From assembly GCA_003169895.1 (NCBI GenBank), contig PNAE01000013.1, positions 1 to 64,000 of the forward strand: a stretch of 64,000 nt of DNA, given 5' to 3'. This DNA is from Gemmatimonadota bacterium. Its GTDB lineage: Bacteria > Gemmatimonadota > Gemmatimonadetes > Gemmatimonadales > GWC2-71-9. This document shows, in pieces, positions 45,995 through 53,786 of this stretch. The notes under the pieces are model-generated. The model was not told the origin of the DNA, made no database searches, and worked only from the letters and a program-made list of their open reading frames with translations. Within the stretch, counting starts at the first letter, position 1; the number at the start of each line of letters is the position of its first letter. The translations under genes and the position numbers were made by a program.

Positions 45995-46645
45995 CGGGTT
46001 CGGGCGGGGACCGCGCTTCGTCCCGCTCGGCGCAGCGGCGGCGCCAGCGATGATCGGAGGATCCCCACGCGCGCTCGAGAGCAGCGCCTGGATGACTGCG
46101 GCCGCGCCGTAGACGTCCACCGACGGGTCCACGCGATCGGTCGCGTTGTGTCGCAGCTCCGGCGCCGACCATGGCGGCGTGCCGATTTCATCCTCTTCCC
46201 ACCCCTGCGGAACCGCCCTCGGCGGATCGCCCCACGCTGCCACACCAAAATCGGCCAGCACGACTGAACCATGGACAAATAGCAGATTTGATGGCTTGAT
46301 ATCGCGGTGGATCACCCCACGCGCATGACAGGCGGCGACCGCCGCGAGCAGGGCCCTCGCGATGTCGAGCCGCTCATCCTCACGCAACGAGCCGTCGGCC
46401 AATCGCTGATCGAGCGAGCCTCCGTCCGCAAACTCCAGCGCGAGGCTCAGCGGGTGCTGATGCACTTCGAGCAGGCGGATCACGCCCGTGGTGCCGGCAA
46501 GGACGGTCAGGACCTGTTGTTCGTTCCGAAGCCGCAGGGCCAGGTCTTCGCGATGCGAGTCTTCCGGCCGCAGCCGCTTGAAGACGCATGCCTCGCCGCG
46601 CGCCGTCCGCCCGCGAGTGATGAGCGAGGACGAAGCCCGGCTCAC
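45914..46645 (-). CDS. Small serine/threonine protein kinase
   Basis: A 243-aa kinase consisting of almost only the catalytic domain. Lys23 (VFKRL), Glu42 of helix C, the catalytic loop HRDIKPSN at 113-120 (Asp115, Lys117, Asn120), DFG at 132-134 and the APE-like SAPE at 160-163 are all present, so it should be active. The glycine loop is shortened (ITRGRTARGE). There is no membrane helix. With two FHA proteins next to it, it is likely to phosphorylate Thr residues read by FHA, as PpkA/Fha1 do in type VI secretion control. It overlaps the FHA gene by 4 bases. Confidence 0.88.
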   Translation of the reverse strand: MSRASSSLITRGRTARGEACVFKRLRPEDSHREDLALRLRNEQQVLTVLAGTTGVIRLLEVHQHPLSLALEFADGGSLDQRLADGSLREDERLDIARALLAAVAACHARGVIHRDIKPSNLLFVHGSVVLADFGVAAWGDPPRAVPQGWEEDEIGTPPWSAPELRHNATDRVDPSVDVYGAAAVIQALLSSARGDPPIIAGAAAAPSGTKRGPRPNPSECLAAALSSDPRQRPTLDELARCFA

Positions 46646-47553
46646 ATCATCAGGAACTTGACTCGCGCCATCCCCGCGAGCGAGAACTCCGCGCCGTCCT
46701 CGAGCGCGCGGTGTTCGCCCCGTTCAAGCAACTCCTCATCCATGTAGGTGCCATTGAGGGAGGAGTCGATCAGGAAGAACCTGCCATTCTTGCGGACAAT
46801 GGCACAGTGATATCGTGAGATGAATGCCGTCGAATCACTGAGGATCAGGTCGTTCCTTTCCTCGGGCCGATCCGATTCGGCGGAGCCGATGCGGAAGATG
46901 GGACCGTCGATAGTATAGATCTTCCCCCGCCCGATGCCGTCGACAATCTCGAGCACCGCCTTCTGGTGCGACGCGTCCGCCTTGCGGCTGAGCAACAGCC
47001 GCCGGTGCCGCGCTGCGAGCTGCTTCGATCCCGCGCCGAGCACCAGCGCCAGCAGCAGCACACTGCCGGCAACGATGAACAGCGCGGTGCGCACCTGCTG
47101 GGCCTTGGTGAGTCCGCCGATCCTGTCGCGAAAGGCGAGCGCGCGCTGATTGTCCGGTTGTGCGGCCAGGATGGCGGTCACCACGCGCCGCGCGGTGACA
47201 AGGTCGCGCGCTTGAATGGCACGCTGCACGGCAGCAAGCTTCTGATCAATCGCATCGCCGGCCTTGCGTACGGAATCGGACTTGACCGCGGCATCGTAAT
47301 CGGCGACGGCCGCGTGATAGCCCGCGTCGACGACCGAGTCACCCATTCCCTCGAGCTGCATCCGCTTCCAGCAGTCGGTGCGATCGCGGATGTTCTGCAG
47401 GGTCCGTTCGGCCGATTGGTCCATCTGCTGGCAGAAGTTGAGCAGCGTCGCCTTCTCCTGATCACGCTGGGCGGTCGCAGCGGCCGGCCTCGGCTGCTGC
47501 GCGGACAGTGTGATCGGAAGCAAGAGGAGCGACAGGGCCGTTCGGTTCAGCAT
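46642..47553 (-). CDS. Signal peptide / TM / FHA-domain protein, copy 1
   Basis: A 303-aa protein with the reverse topology of the M15 protein: signal peptide 1-18 (LSLLLLPITLSAQ), periplasmic helical region with Cys41 and Cys61 and the conserved DRTDCWKRMQLEGMGDSVVD (57-76), one TM helix near 155-174 and a C-terminal FHA domain (200-303) with RIGS (221-224), SRYH (246-249) and NGT (267-269), the phosphothreonine-binding residues. Start at 47553 is chosen for the signal peptide; the frame is open upstream. Copy 2 is at 52869-53786. It would couple kinase signalling in the cytosol to the periplasm. Confidence 0.85.
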   Translation of the reverse strand: MLNRTALSLLLLPITLSAQQPRPAAATAQRDQEKATLLNFCQQMDQSAERTLQNIRDRTDCWKRMQLEGMGDSVVDAGYHAAVADYDAAVKSDSVRKAGDAIDQKLAAVQRAIQARDLVTARRVVTAILAAQPDNQRALAFRDRIGGLTKAQQVRTALFIVAGSVLLLALVLGAGSKQLAARHRRLLLSRKADASHQKAVLEIVDGIGRGKIYTIDGPIFRIGSAESDRPEERNDLILSDSTAFISRYHCAIVRKNGRFFLIDSSLNGTYMDEELLERGEHRALEDGAEFSLAGMARVKFLMM

Positions 47554-47593
47554 GAGCTCAAATCTGACGGCAGCCGGTCCCGGGGTCCAGCGT

Positions 47594-48904
47594 TCACCGA
47601 TGCATCGCAGTCCGCCGCGCCGTCTGGTGGGTGATGTCCTCGGGCTTGCGGGGCGCGATTGATTCGCCGGGCGGCGGTGCCGCTCCGATGGTAGTCGTCG
47701 CGCTCGGTTCCCGGGCGACCGCCACGCTCGTCGGCTCGGCCCACCCAAGACGTGGGACGAGGACCCACACTGATGCGAGGAGCAGCGCGATGAGCAGCGC
47801 AATGGCCGGGCGGTTGCCTCCCGCGTTCGACCCGGTCAGCAACGCGTCGCGGACCGCCGAAGGGAGCGCCGTCGAATCGGCCACTCCCCGGAATGTTGGC
47901 AGGGCCATCAACGGCGGCCGCCACGAAACCGGTCTTGCGATCGCAGTCTGATCGTCCACCCGAAGCGTCGCGATACCCGCAAGCGCGGTGCGGGCCAGGC
48001 CGGCCGGTCCCGGACCGACGACACCGACAGTAAGGTCTCGCGACGCACGAAACTCCCGGGAGATGCCAACGAGCGCCACGACCAGGGCGTTCGGATCGAG
48101 CGGTACCGCAACAGCCGATCCCTCCGGCCCGGCAAGCGTGCGAAGTTCGTCACTCGCCCGATCGGGTGCGAGGCTGATGATCCAGATACGCTGACCGCTC
48201 TGTGCGACGGCGCGCGCGGCTTGGGAGAGGCCGTCGGGCCCGGCAAGCAAGCCGGCAGCCGCCGCCCCCCGGCCGCGGCCGACCTCGTTCGCGCCCGCGG
48301 TAACAAGCAGTACCCCACCTTGCGCCTCGGGCGACGCAGTCACTGCGTCGCGCACACGCTGCGCGGCCAGTGTCATCGCACTATAGAGCGGAGACTGGGC
48401 CTTGGGTTCGGGGCCCGGGGCCGCGTCTACGACCTGCATCGCGCGCGCGGGAGAGTCAAAAACCGCGTCAGCAATCCGTTGCGAGAGGTCCCGAGCATCA
48501 AGACTCGCAACCGCGACCTTGACCGCGGTACTGTCCAGCGATTTCAGCCACGCCTTCAACGCGATGCGGGTGAAGGCAATGCCCTTGCCGGCCATCCCGT
48601 TACCGCCATCGAGCAGGATCAGCAGCCGGGCCGGGATCATCGATGGGTCGGGAACCCGCGCGCCAAGCCCCAAGAGGCGCGCACCGTCCAGGCGAACCGT
48701 CCACGCCCCACCCTCTTGGGCGGAGTCGAGCCGCCCGGCCGCTGCCCGCTCGCCCTGCCCGAGTTCGAGCCGGGTACGCAAGCAGGGTGCATCCGATTCC
48801 ACTGCACACCGGACGAGCTGCAATCGGTCTCGAATACCGGGGCTCTGTCCTGCAGCGGCAGTCACCAGCGTGACCGCACATAGCGTGAGCAGCGCCCTGA
48901 TCAT
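47594..48904 (-). CDS. vWA-like exported protein with C-terminal TM helix
   Basis: A 436-aa protein: signal peptide 1-19 (LVTAAAGQ), a beta region, then from about residue 92 a von Willebrand A-like fold (ARLLILLDGGNGMAGKG with Asp99; ESDAP and later GGVLLVTAGANEVGRG), one TM helix near 365-385 and a 50-residue cytosolic tail. The MIDAS motif D-x-S-x-S reads D-G-G-N-G, so metal binding may be changed or lost. It lies between the FHA gene and a polytopic protein, overlapping the latter by 4 bases. Confidence 0.65.
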   Translation of the reverse strand: MIRALLTLCAVTLVTAAAGQSPGIRDRLQLVRCAVESDAPCLRTRLELGQGERAAAGRLDSAQEGGAWTVRLDGARLLGLGARVPDPSMIPARLLILLDGGNGMAGKGIAFTRIALKAWLKSLDSTAVKVAVASLDARDLSQRIADAVFDSPARAMQVVDAAPGPEPKAQSPLYSAMTLAAQRVRDAVTASPEAQGGVLLVTAGANEVGRGRGAAAAGLLAGPDGLSQAARAVAQSGQRIWIISLAPDRASDELRTLAGPEGSAVAVPLDPNALVVALVGISREFRASRDLTVGVVGPGPAGLARTALAGIATLRVDDQTAIARPVSWRPPLMALPTFRGVADSTALPSAVRDALLTGSNAGGNRPAIALLIALLLASVWVLVPRLGWAEPTSVAVAREPSATTTIGAAPPPGESIAPRKPEDITHQTARRTAMHR

Positions 48905-49731
48905 ACGCGTGGCCGAAGGAGGTTGATACGGTAGCGACTCCGGCCCACCGCAACCGTTGCGCTGGCGGTCAGCCAGCGCGCTTCCCGAATGTGTCGACCA
49001 TCCGCGATGACGCCGCCGGCCGGCGGATAGAGCGCGATGCGTCCATCCCGGCACGCGAGCTTGGCTTCACCGAGCACCAGCGTGCGCTGATCGTACAGCG
49101 GCCATTCCCGCAACGAGAGCAGGCTCGCCTCGCGCCCGCGGTGCGGCAACGCCTCGACAACAGCAGCGGCATGCCACAACTCGGGGCCCCCGAGCGCGAA
49201 GCCGACGGACCCGCCCCACCACAGCAAGGCGACCGCCTGCCACACGTCCGAGGCGCCGGGCAGCGTATAGATCACACCGCTGATTGCGCCGCCAACGGCC
49301 GCGAGCAGGACGCTTTCGCGGAGCCGGCCGCGCGCCGGTCGCGGATCCAGGCATACATTCAGGCAGAGAACCGACGCGGCCGCGGCCAGCGCCCATGCGG
49401 CAGTGCGTTCCAACAAGAACACCCGCGGGCTGGCCGCGGCATGGATGAACAGGAACGGAGATGCCCCGGCCAGCGCCCCGACACCGCCAAGCAGCGAGCC
49501 GGCGATTGCGCTGAACGTCACGTCACCGCGTTGCCGGAATTCCCGAGCGCCGAGAATCGCCGCGCCGACAGCGGCGCCCACGGTCAGGGCTGCGAGCTGG
49601 TCCAGCCGGGTGTAACTGGTGGTGAGTCGCGGCCAGACGCCGAGCAGCAGCCAGCCGCACGCCGCGCCGGCGGTGCCGAAGACCGTCGAAGTAAGGACGC
49701 CTCGGGGCAGCATCCGTGCGGTATTCGTCAT
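48901..49731 (-). CDS. Polytopic membrane protein with C-terminal FHA-like tail
   Basis: A 276-aa protein with about six membrane helices in residues 8-185 (for example SAIAGSLLGGVGALAGASPF) and a soluble C-terminal part (190-276) made of short strands (LVLGEAKLACRDGRIALYPP, ADGRHIREARWLTASATVAV) that may be a degenerate FHA or beta-sandwich without the phospho-binding Arg/Ser pair. I do not recognise a named family. It overlaps its two neighbours by 4 bases each, so it belongs to the same module. Confidence 0.55.
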   Translation of the reverse strand: MTNTARMLPRGVLTSTVFGTAGAACGWLLLGVWPRLTTSYTRLDQLAALTVGAAVGAAILGAREFRQRGDVTFSAIAGSLLGGVGALAGASPFLFIHAAASPRVFLLERTAAWALAAAASVLCLNVCLDPRPARGRLRESVLLAAVGGAISGVIYTLPGASDVWQAVALLWWGGSVGFALGGPELWHAAAVVEALPHRGREASLLSLREWPLYDQRTLVLGEAKLACRDGRIALYPPAGGVIADGRHIREARWLTASATVAVGRSRYRINLLRPRV

Positions 49732-50795
49732 TGGGCCAAGTCATGCACTCTGGCCGCCGCGTCCTTATGGCCCTGTGCCGCCGCCTTGCGGTACCAGACG
49801 AGTGCCTTGGCCTTGTCCTTCGCCATGCCGAGGTGCCCCTTTTCGTAAACCTGTCCGAGCGCGTACTCGGCGTTCGCGAGCCCTGTGTTGGCCGAGCGGG
49901 TGTACCAGTCGAGCGCCACGGCTTGATCCTTCTTGACGCCACGGCCCCGTTCGTAATACAACGCGAGCTGGTACATCGACTCGCCGTCGCCCGCGCGAGC
50001 AGCTTCACCAAACCAGTGCGCGGCGCTGTCATCACTGCGTCCGACGCCAGTGCCCCGCTGGAACAGCAGGCCGACATCCCGCGCAGCTCCAGCACTTCCG
50101 GCACGGGCGGCGCGAGCGCATGATGCGTACGCGCCGCCCCACGCACCGGCTGTCATGGTCTGCTGACAACTCGCTTCGTCAGGATTGCCGCGTTTCAGTG
50201 CGGGCTCCGATGGTGACCGCTGGGTGGCGGCGCCCGGTTTCGATGCCACTGCTTGCTGCTGCTGAAGTGGCGCCAGCCTCGGCGACCACGTGTAATTCTC
50301 GCCTGGCTTCAACTGGACCGTGTCGGTGCGTGGGATGCGGCCCGGCAACTCGGCCCCCAGAACGTGGCGCCCGGGTGCGATGGCCGTGTGACGGCGTGAG
50401 ACCGGTATACCGTCAATGCGCACCGAGGCCGCGCGTGGTAACCCGACCACGGCGATCGATGCGGTCGCGGCGGCGGTCGGTGCCGTCGGCCGGGTCGACG
50501 GAGGTCCGGCGCGCGCCGGCGGTGCGGGCGGAGGCGGTGGAGCGGGCGGAGTTGCGGGCGCGATGGTCGGGGCGACCGGCGGCGGCTGTGCCGCCGGTTG
50601 CGAAGGTAGCGGTACCCCGCGCCGCGGCTCGGAACCGGGTACGATCTCTCCGGTTGGCAGCGTCAGCAGGACGACGGCGAGCGCAACGAGGCCGAGGCCC
50701 GCACCTCCGGCGACGATCCAGTTGCGCGCAGGAAACTGTGGATCAGGTGGAGGTGGCGGTGGATCCACATGCGGCGCGGGCGGCAAGTCGGGCAC
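49728..50795 (-). CDS. Membrane-anchored PEGA and Sel1-repeat protein
   Basis: A 355-aa protein: proline-rich N-terminus, one TM helix at about 27-46 (VAGGAGLGLVALAVVLLTL), a long Pro/Ala linker, a PEGA-like domain at about 113-175 (SIAVVGLPRAASVRIDGIPV) and four or so Sel1/TPR-like repeats at about 235-350 (SMYQLALYYERGRGVKKDQA, AEYALGQVYEKGHLGMAKDK). Such proteins usually mediate protein contacts in the periplasm. First intact gene downstream of the chimeric fabF relic; overlaps the polytopic gene by 4 bases. Confidence 0.75.
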   Translation of the reverse strand: MPDLPPAPHVDPPPPPPDPQFPARNWIVAGGAGLGLVALAVVLLTLPTGEIVPGSEPRRGVPLPSQPAAQPPPVAPTIAPATPPAPPPPPAPPARAGPPSTRPTAPTAAATASIAVVGLPRAASVRIDGIPVSRRHTAIAPGRHVLGAELPGRIPRTDTVQLKPGENYTWSPRLAPLQQQQAVASKPGAATQRSPSEPALKRGNPDEASCQQTMTAGAWGGAYASCARAARAGSAGAARDVGLLFQRGTGVGRSDDSAAHWFGEAARAGDGESMYQLALYYERGRGVKKDQAVALDWYTRSANTGLANAEYALGQVYEKGHLGMAKDKAKALVWYRKAAAQGHKDAAARVHDLAQ

Positions 50796-50840
50796 GGATT
50801 CTCCGGAAGAATGTCAACGAGTCCACACGCAACGGAGCCG

Positions 50841-51314
50841 TTACAGCGCCCGCACCGCCAGTGTCGCGTTGTGGCCGCCGAAGCCGAACGAGTTGGACAG
50901 CGCTACCCGCACGTTGCGCCGGCGCATCACGTTCGGCACGCAATGAAGGTCGCACTCCGAGTCGGGATCATCCTGGTTGATCGTCGGGGGAATCTCGCCG
51001 CGCGATGTCACGAGGAGCGAGATCACCGCCTCGATAGCGCCCGCGGCGCCGAGGGTATGCCCGGTCATCGATTTGGTGGACGCGAACATCAAGTCCCGTG
51101 CGTGCTGGCCAAAGACGGCCTTCACCGCGTTGGTCTCGGCGCCGCGCCGGAGGACGCAGAGGCCGATCAGGCCCGTGGTGGCATGGAGGGCGAGTGCATC
51201 GGCGGCATCGAGGCGGCGGCCTTGGGCCACGCGCTCGGCGATCGGACGGAGGACCCTGTCGCGAATCCGGTCCATCGCCAACGGGGGACTCGACGACTCA
51301 AGTGGAGGCGCCAT
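50841..51314 (-). pseudogene. Chimera of mqnE 5' end and fabF 3' end
   Basis: A 157-codon open frame made of two unrelated pieces. Residues 1-52 ([20 protein letters not shown], then [20 protein letters not shown]) closely match the first 52 residues of MqnE at 44634. Residues 60-157 are the end of beta-ketoacyl-ACP synthase [10 protein letters not shown] with Lys81 and His86, and [10 protein letters not shown] with His148. The FabF catalytic Cys and most of its thiolase fold are absent, and the radical SAM site of MqnE is absent, so no activity is expected. The join lies near 51140-51160. It is a by-product of the duplication of the mqnE/M15 promoter region. Confidence 0.8.
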
Positions 51315-51372
51315 GGCGGGAATTTACCGGTACCGGGGCCTTGAGGGTACCGGCCGAGCCCGCCCGAGGCAC

Positions 51373-51604
51373 CTGCTCAGCGGAGTTGGTGCAACTGGTC
51401 CAGGCCGGGACGGCGCCCGGATCCTCGTTGAGCGCCGCTGCGATCCATTCGGACACCACCCTGTCGCGGACCGAGCCAGGCCAGGACCCGCTCCGTTGCA
51501 TTCAACGTTCCAGCGTCGAGGCAGTCGTCGAGTGAGCCACCGTCAGCCCATTCCAGCATCAGGGCCAGTGGCCGAAGGCGCACGCCCAGCAACACCACTC
51601 TGTC
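51373..51604 (-). pseudogene. Degraded Ser/Thr kinase remnant
   Basis: Two pieces in different frames resemble the kinase at 45914-46645: LRPLALMLEWADGGSLDDCL (about 51467-51604) matches its PLSLALEFADGGSLDQ region, and SEWIAAALNEDP (down to 51373) matches its C-terminal SECLAAALSSDP. The catalytic loop and DFG are deleted and a frameshift separates the rest. It is the lost kinase of the second module copy. Confidence 0.6.
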
Positions 51605-51736
51605 ATGGAGCGTGGGAAGCGACGGATCAGGTGGTGGCGGTGGTGGATCCCGCCCTGCCGGGCCACTTTCGCCACGCATCCTCCCGGAGTCCGCGGTTCA
51701 GTGGCGAAGAGTGAAGAACAGGGACAGTATAGAACA

Positions 51737-52888
51737 ATGTCCGAACCCACCTTGACGCCACTCCCTCCCACCCCCGGTCGCACCGTCACGCTTGGCGCAC
51801 GCTCGCCAGCGTGGATCGGGAGCGGCGTCGACGGCGTCATACAGATCTTCCTTCCGGGCGTGGCCGACCGCCATGTGGCGCTGGTGGAGCGCGAGGACGG
51901 CTGGTGGGTCAGCGAAGGGCGCGGGCAGGCTCGGCTCAACGACTCCGCCTTGCACGGAAGTGTCCGGCTGCAGGACGGCGACACGCTGGAAGTCACGCCT
52001 GGATGTCGATATCAGTTCAGCACAGGGGTGGTGCAACCAGAGGTGGTGCCGTCTCCGGTGCCAGTGCCGGTCAAGAAACGCCGCCGCCGATCGGCGGGGC
52101 CACCCCGGACGGAACGCCCATGGGCGATGATCGCGGTCGTCGTTACGATCGCGCTGGTTGTCACGGTGACGGTCGTGGGGGTGTGGCGAGCATCACAGGC
52201 CGCGCGCAAGTCAGCGCCGTTGACCGACGCCCAAGCGGACGAGTTCGACAGCCTGCTGGCCGTGGCATACGATCATGTCGAACGCGGTAATACGCTGCTC
52301 GAGCTGGGACTGTCGGACGTGGCGGCCCAGGAATTTGCCCGCGGCGTCAATGCGCTGGCCGTAAGCGATCTGCGGTCGTTGCCACAGGTGAAGCCGCGGA
52401 TCGAAGCGCTCGAGGCTTCGGTTGCCGCGATCTACCGGGACCGGCGCATCGCCGTGCCCCGCGCATATGCTGGCGCCAAGACGTCGTTGTCGCCGGAGAA
52501 GCTTCGAGCCGCCTCGTTGTCGGTCGAGCAGTTTGCGGCCGCCTTTTCACAGATCGAGGCCGCCTACCAGGCGAGATTTCGCGAGCCAATCTTCGTAAGC
52601 GGCCGCGATCACGCGGAACACCTGTCGTTATACGGCGCGGGAGGCGCAATCGACCTGCGTACCAAAACGATGACACCGCCCGAAGTGCAGTTCGTGATCA
52701 ACGAGTGCAAGTCGCGCGCGATCCGGGTGAAGGACTTCTCGCAGGATTCGATTCTGCGCCGGCAGGTGGACGCGGCCGTGGCCGCTGGTCTGCTGGATCG
52801 CGCGGGCACTGGGCTGCACCTGCACATCGACCGCTTTGCCAATAAGCGCGATCGCTGGACGGTTTCGCTCAGATCAACAGGAACTTGA
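51737..52888 (+). CDS. FHA-like / single-TM / M15-peptidase-like protein, copy 2
   Basis: A 383-aa paralogue of the protein at 44762. N-terminal FHA-like region (15-100), basic KKRRRRSAGP, TM helix near 129-149, helical linker with the shared DEFDSLLAVAYDHVERGNTL, and the M15-like periplasmic part (SGRDHAEHLSLYGAGGAIDL at 288-307, GLHLHIDRFANKRDRW at 359-374). Again Tyr299 stands where His is expected, while His292/295, Asp306 and His361/363 are kept in both copies. ATG 51737 lies just after TATAGA. The end overlaps the convergent FHA gene by 20 bases. Confidence 0.72.
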   Translation: MSEPTLTPLPPTPGRTVTLGARSPAWIGSGVDGVIQIFLPGVADRHVALVEREDGWWVSEGRGQARLNDSALHGSVRLQDGDTLEVTPGCRYQFSTGVVQPEVVPSPVPVPVKKRRRRSAGPPRTERPWAMIAVVVTIALVVTVTVVGVWRASQAARKSAPLTDAQADEFDSLLAVAYDHVERGNTLLELGLSDVAAQEFARGVNALAVSDLRSLPQVKPRIEALEASVAAIYRDRRIAVPRAYAGAKTSLSPEKLRAASLSVEQFAAAFSQIEAAYQARFREPIFVSGRDHAEHLSLYGAGGAIDLRTKTMTPPEVQFVINECKSRAIRVKDFSQDSILRRQVDAAVAAGLLDRAGTGLHLHIDRFANKRDRWTVSLRSTGT

Positions 52889-53786
52889 AGCGGGCCACGT
52901 CGGCCAGGATGAACTCTGCGCCGTCGGCCAGTCGTTCATGCTCGCCGCGCGACAAGAGCTCGCCATCCAATCGGGTACCGTTCAGGCTGGAATCGATCAG
53001 GTAGAACGCCCCGTCCCGTCGGATGATCGAGCAGTGATACCGCGAAATCGCCGCTGCCGAGTCGCTGAGGATGAGTTCATTTCTTTCCTCGGGCTTGTCG
53101 GAGCTAGCGGCGCCGATGCGAAAGACGTCCGTTTCGATGGTGTACTGCTTCCCGCGCCCGATGCCATCGACAATCTTGAGGATCCCTTTCCGCTGGGCGG
53201 CCACGATCTTCTGCTCCTGAACCTTCGACTTGTGCCTGCCACCGAGCTTCTTGGCAAGCACGCCCAGTCCCGCGACGAGGACCAGGACAGCAACCCCTAC
53301 GGCAACGAGCGTAATCTTGAGCTGTCGGGCCCGTTTAAGCGCCAGAATGCGATCCCGGAAGGCCAGCGCGCGCTGATTCTGCGGCTGGACCGCCAGCACG
53401 TCGTTCACCGAACTTTCGGCATCGTCGAGATTTCTTGTCTGGATCGCGCGTTGAACAGCGAGCATCTTCTGGTTCACTGCGGTGGTGCTCGAATCGGACG
53501 ACTTCCGGGCGGAGTCGGCGGCGACTGCACGATCGTAATCCGCCACGGCGGCCTGGTACTTGGCGTCGACGACCGCATCGCCCATACCCTCGAGTTGCAT
53601 CCGCTTCCAGCAATCGGTGCGATCCTTCGCTCCCTGCACGGTCGCCGGCGCACCCAGGTCGGTCTGCTGACAGAAGCGGAGCAACGAGGCTTTCTCCTGC
53701 TCTCGCTGCACCGGGTCCTGCCCACGCATTGCGACCGATGGCAGGGCGACCATGATGACGACCCAGCCGGTGCGGAGCGGGCGCAT
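52869..53786 (-). CDS. Signal peptide / TM / FHA-domain protein, copy 2
   Basis: A 305-aa paralogue of the protein at 46642: signal peptide to about residue 22, periplasmic helices with the shared KDRTDCWKRMQLEGMGD, TM helix near 158-178 and a C-terminal FHA domain with FRIGAASSDKPEERNELILS, SRYHC and SLNGT, all phosphothreonine-binding residues kept. ATG overlaps the clpV stop (TGATG), so unlike copy 1 it is co-translated with the T6SS structural operon. Confidence 0.86.
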   Translation of the reverse strand: MRPLRTGWVVIMVALPSVAMRGQDPVQREQEKASLLRFCQQTDLGAPATVQGAKDRTDCWKRMQLEGMGDAVVDAKYQAAVADYDRAVAADSARKSSDSSTTAVNQKMLAVQRAIQTRNLDDAESSVNDVLAVQPQNQRALAFRDRILALKRARQLKITLVAVGVAVLVLVAGLGVLAKKLGGRHKSKVQEQKIVAAQRKGILKIVDGIGRGKQYTIETDVFRIGAASSDKPEERNELILSDSAAAISRYHCSIIRRDGAFYLIDSSLNGTRLDGELLSRGEHERLADGAEFILADVARFKFLLI

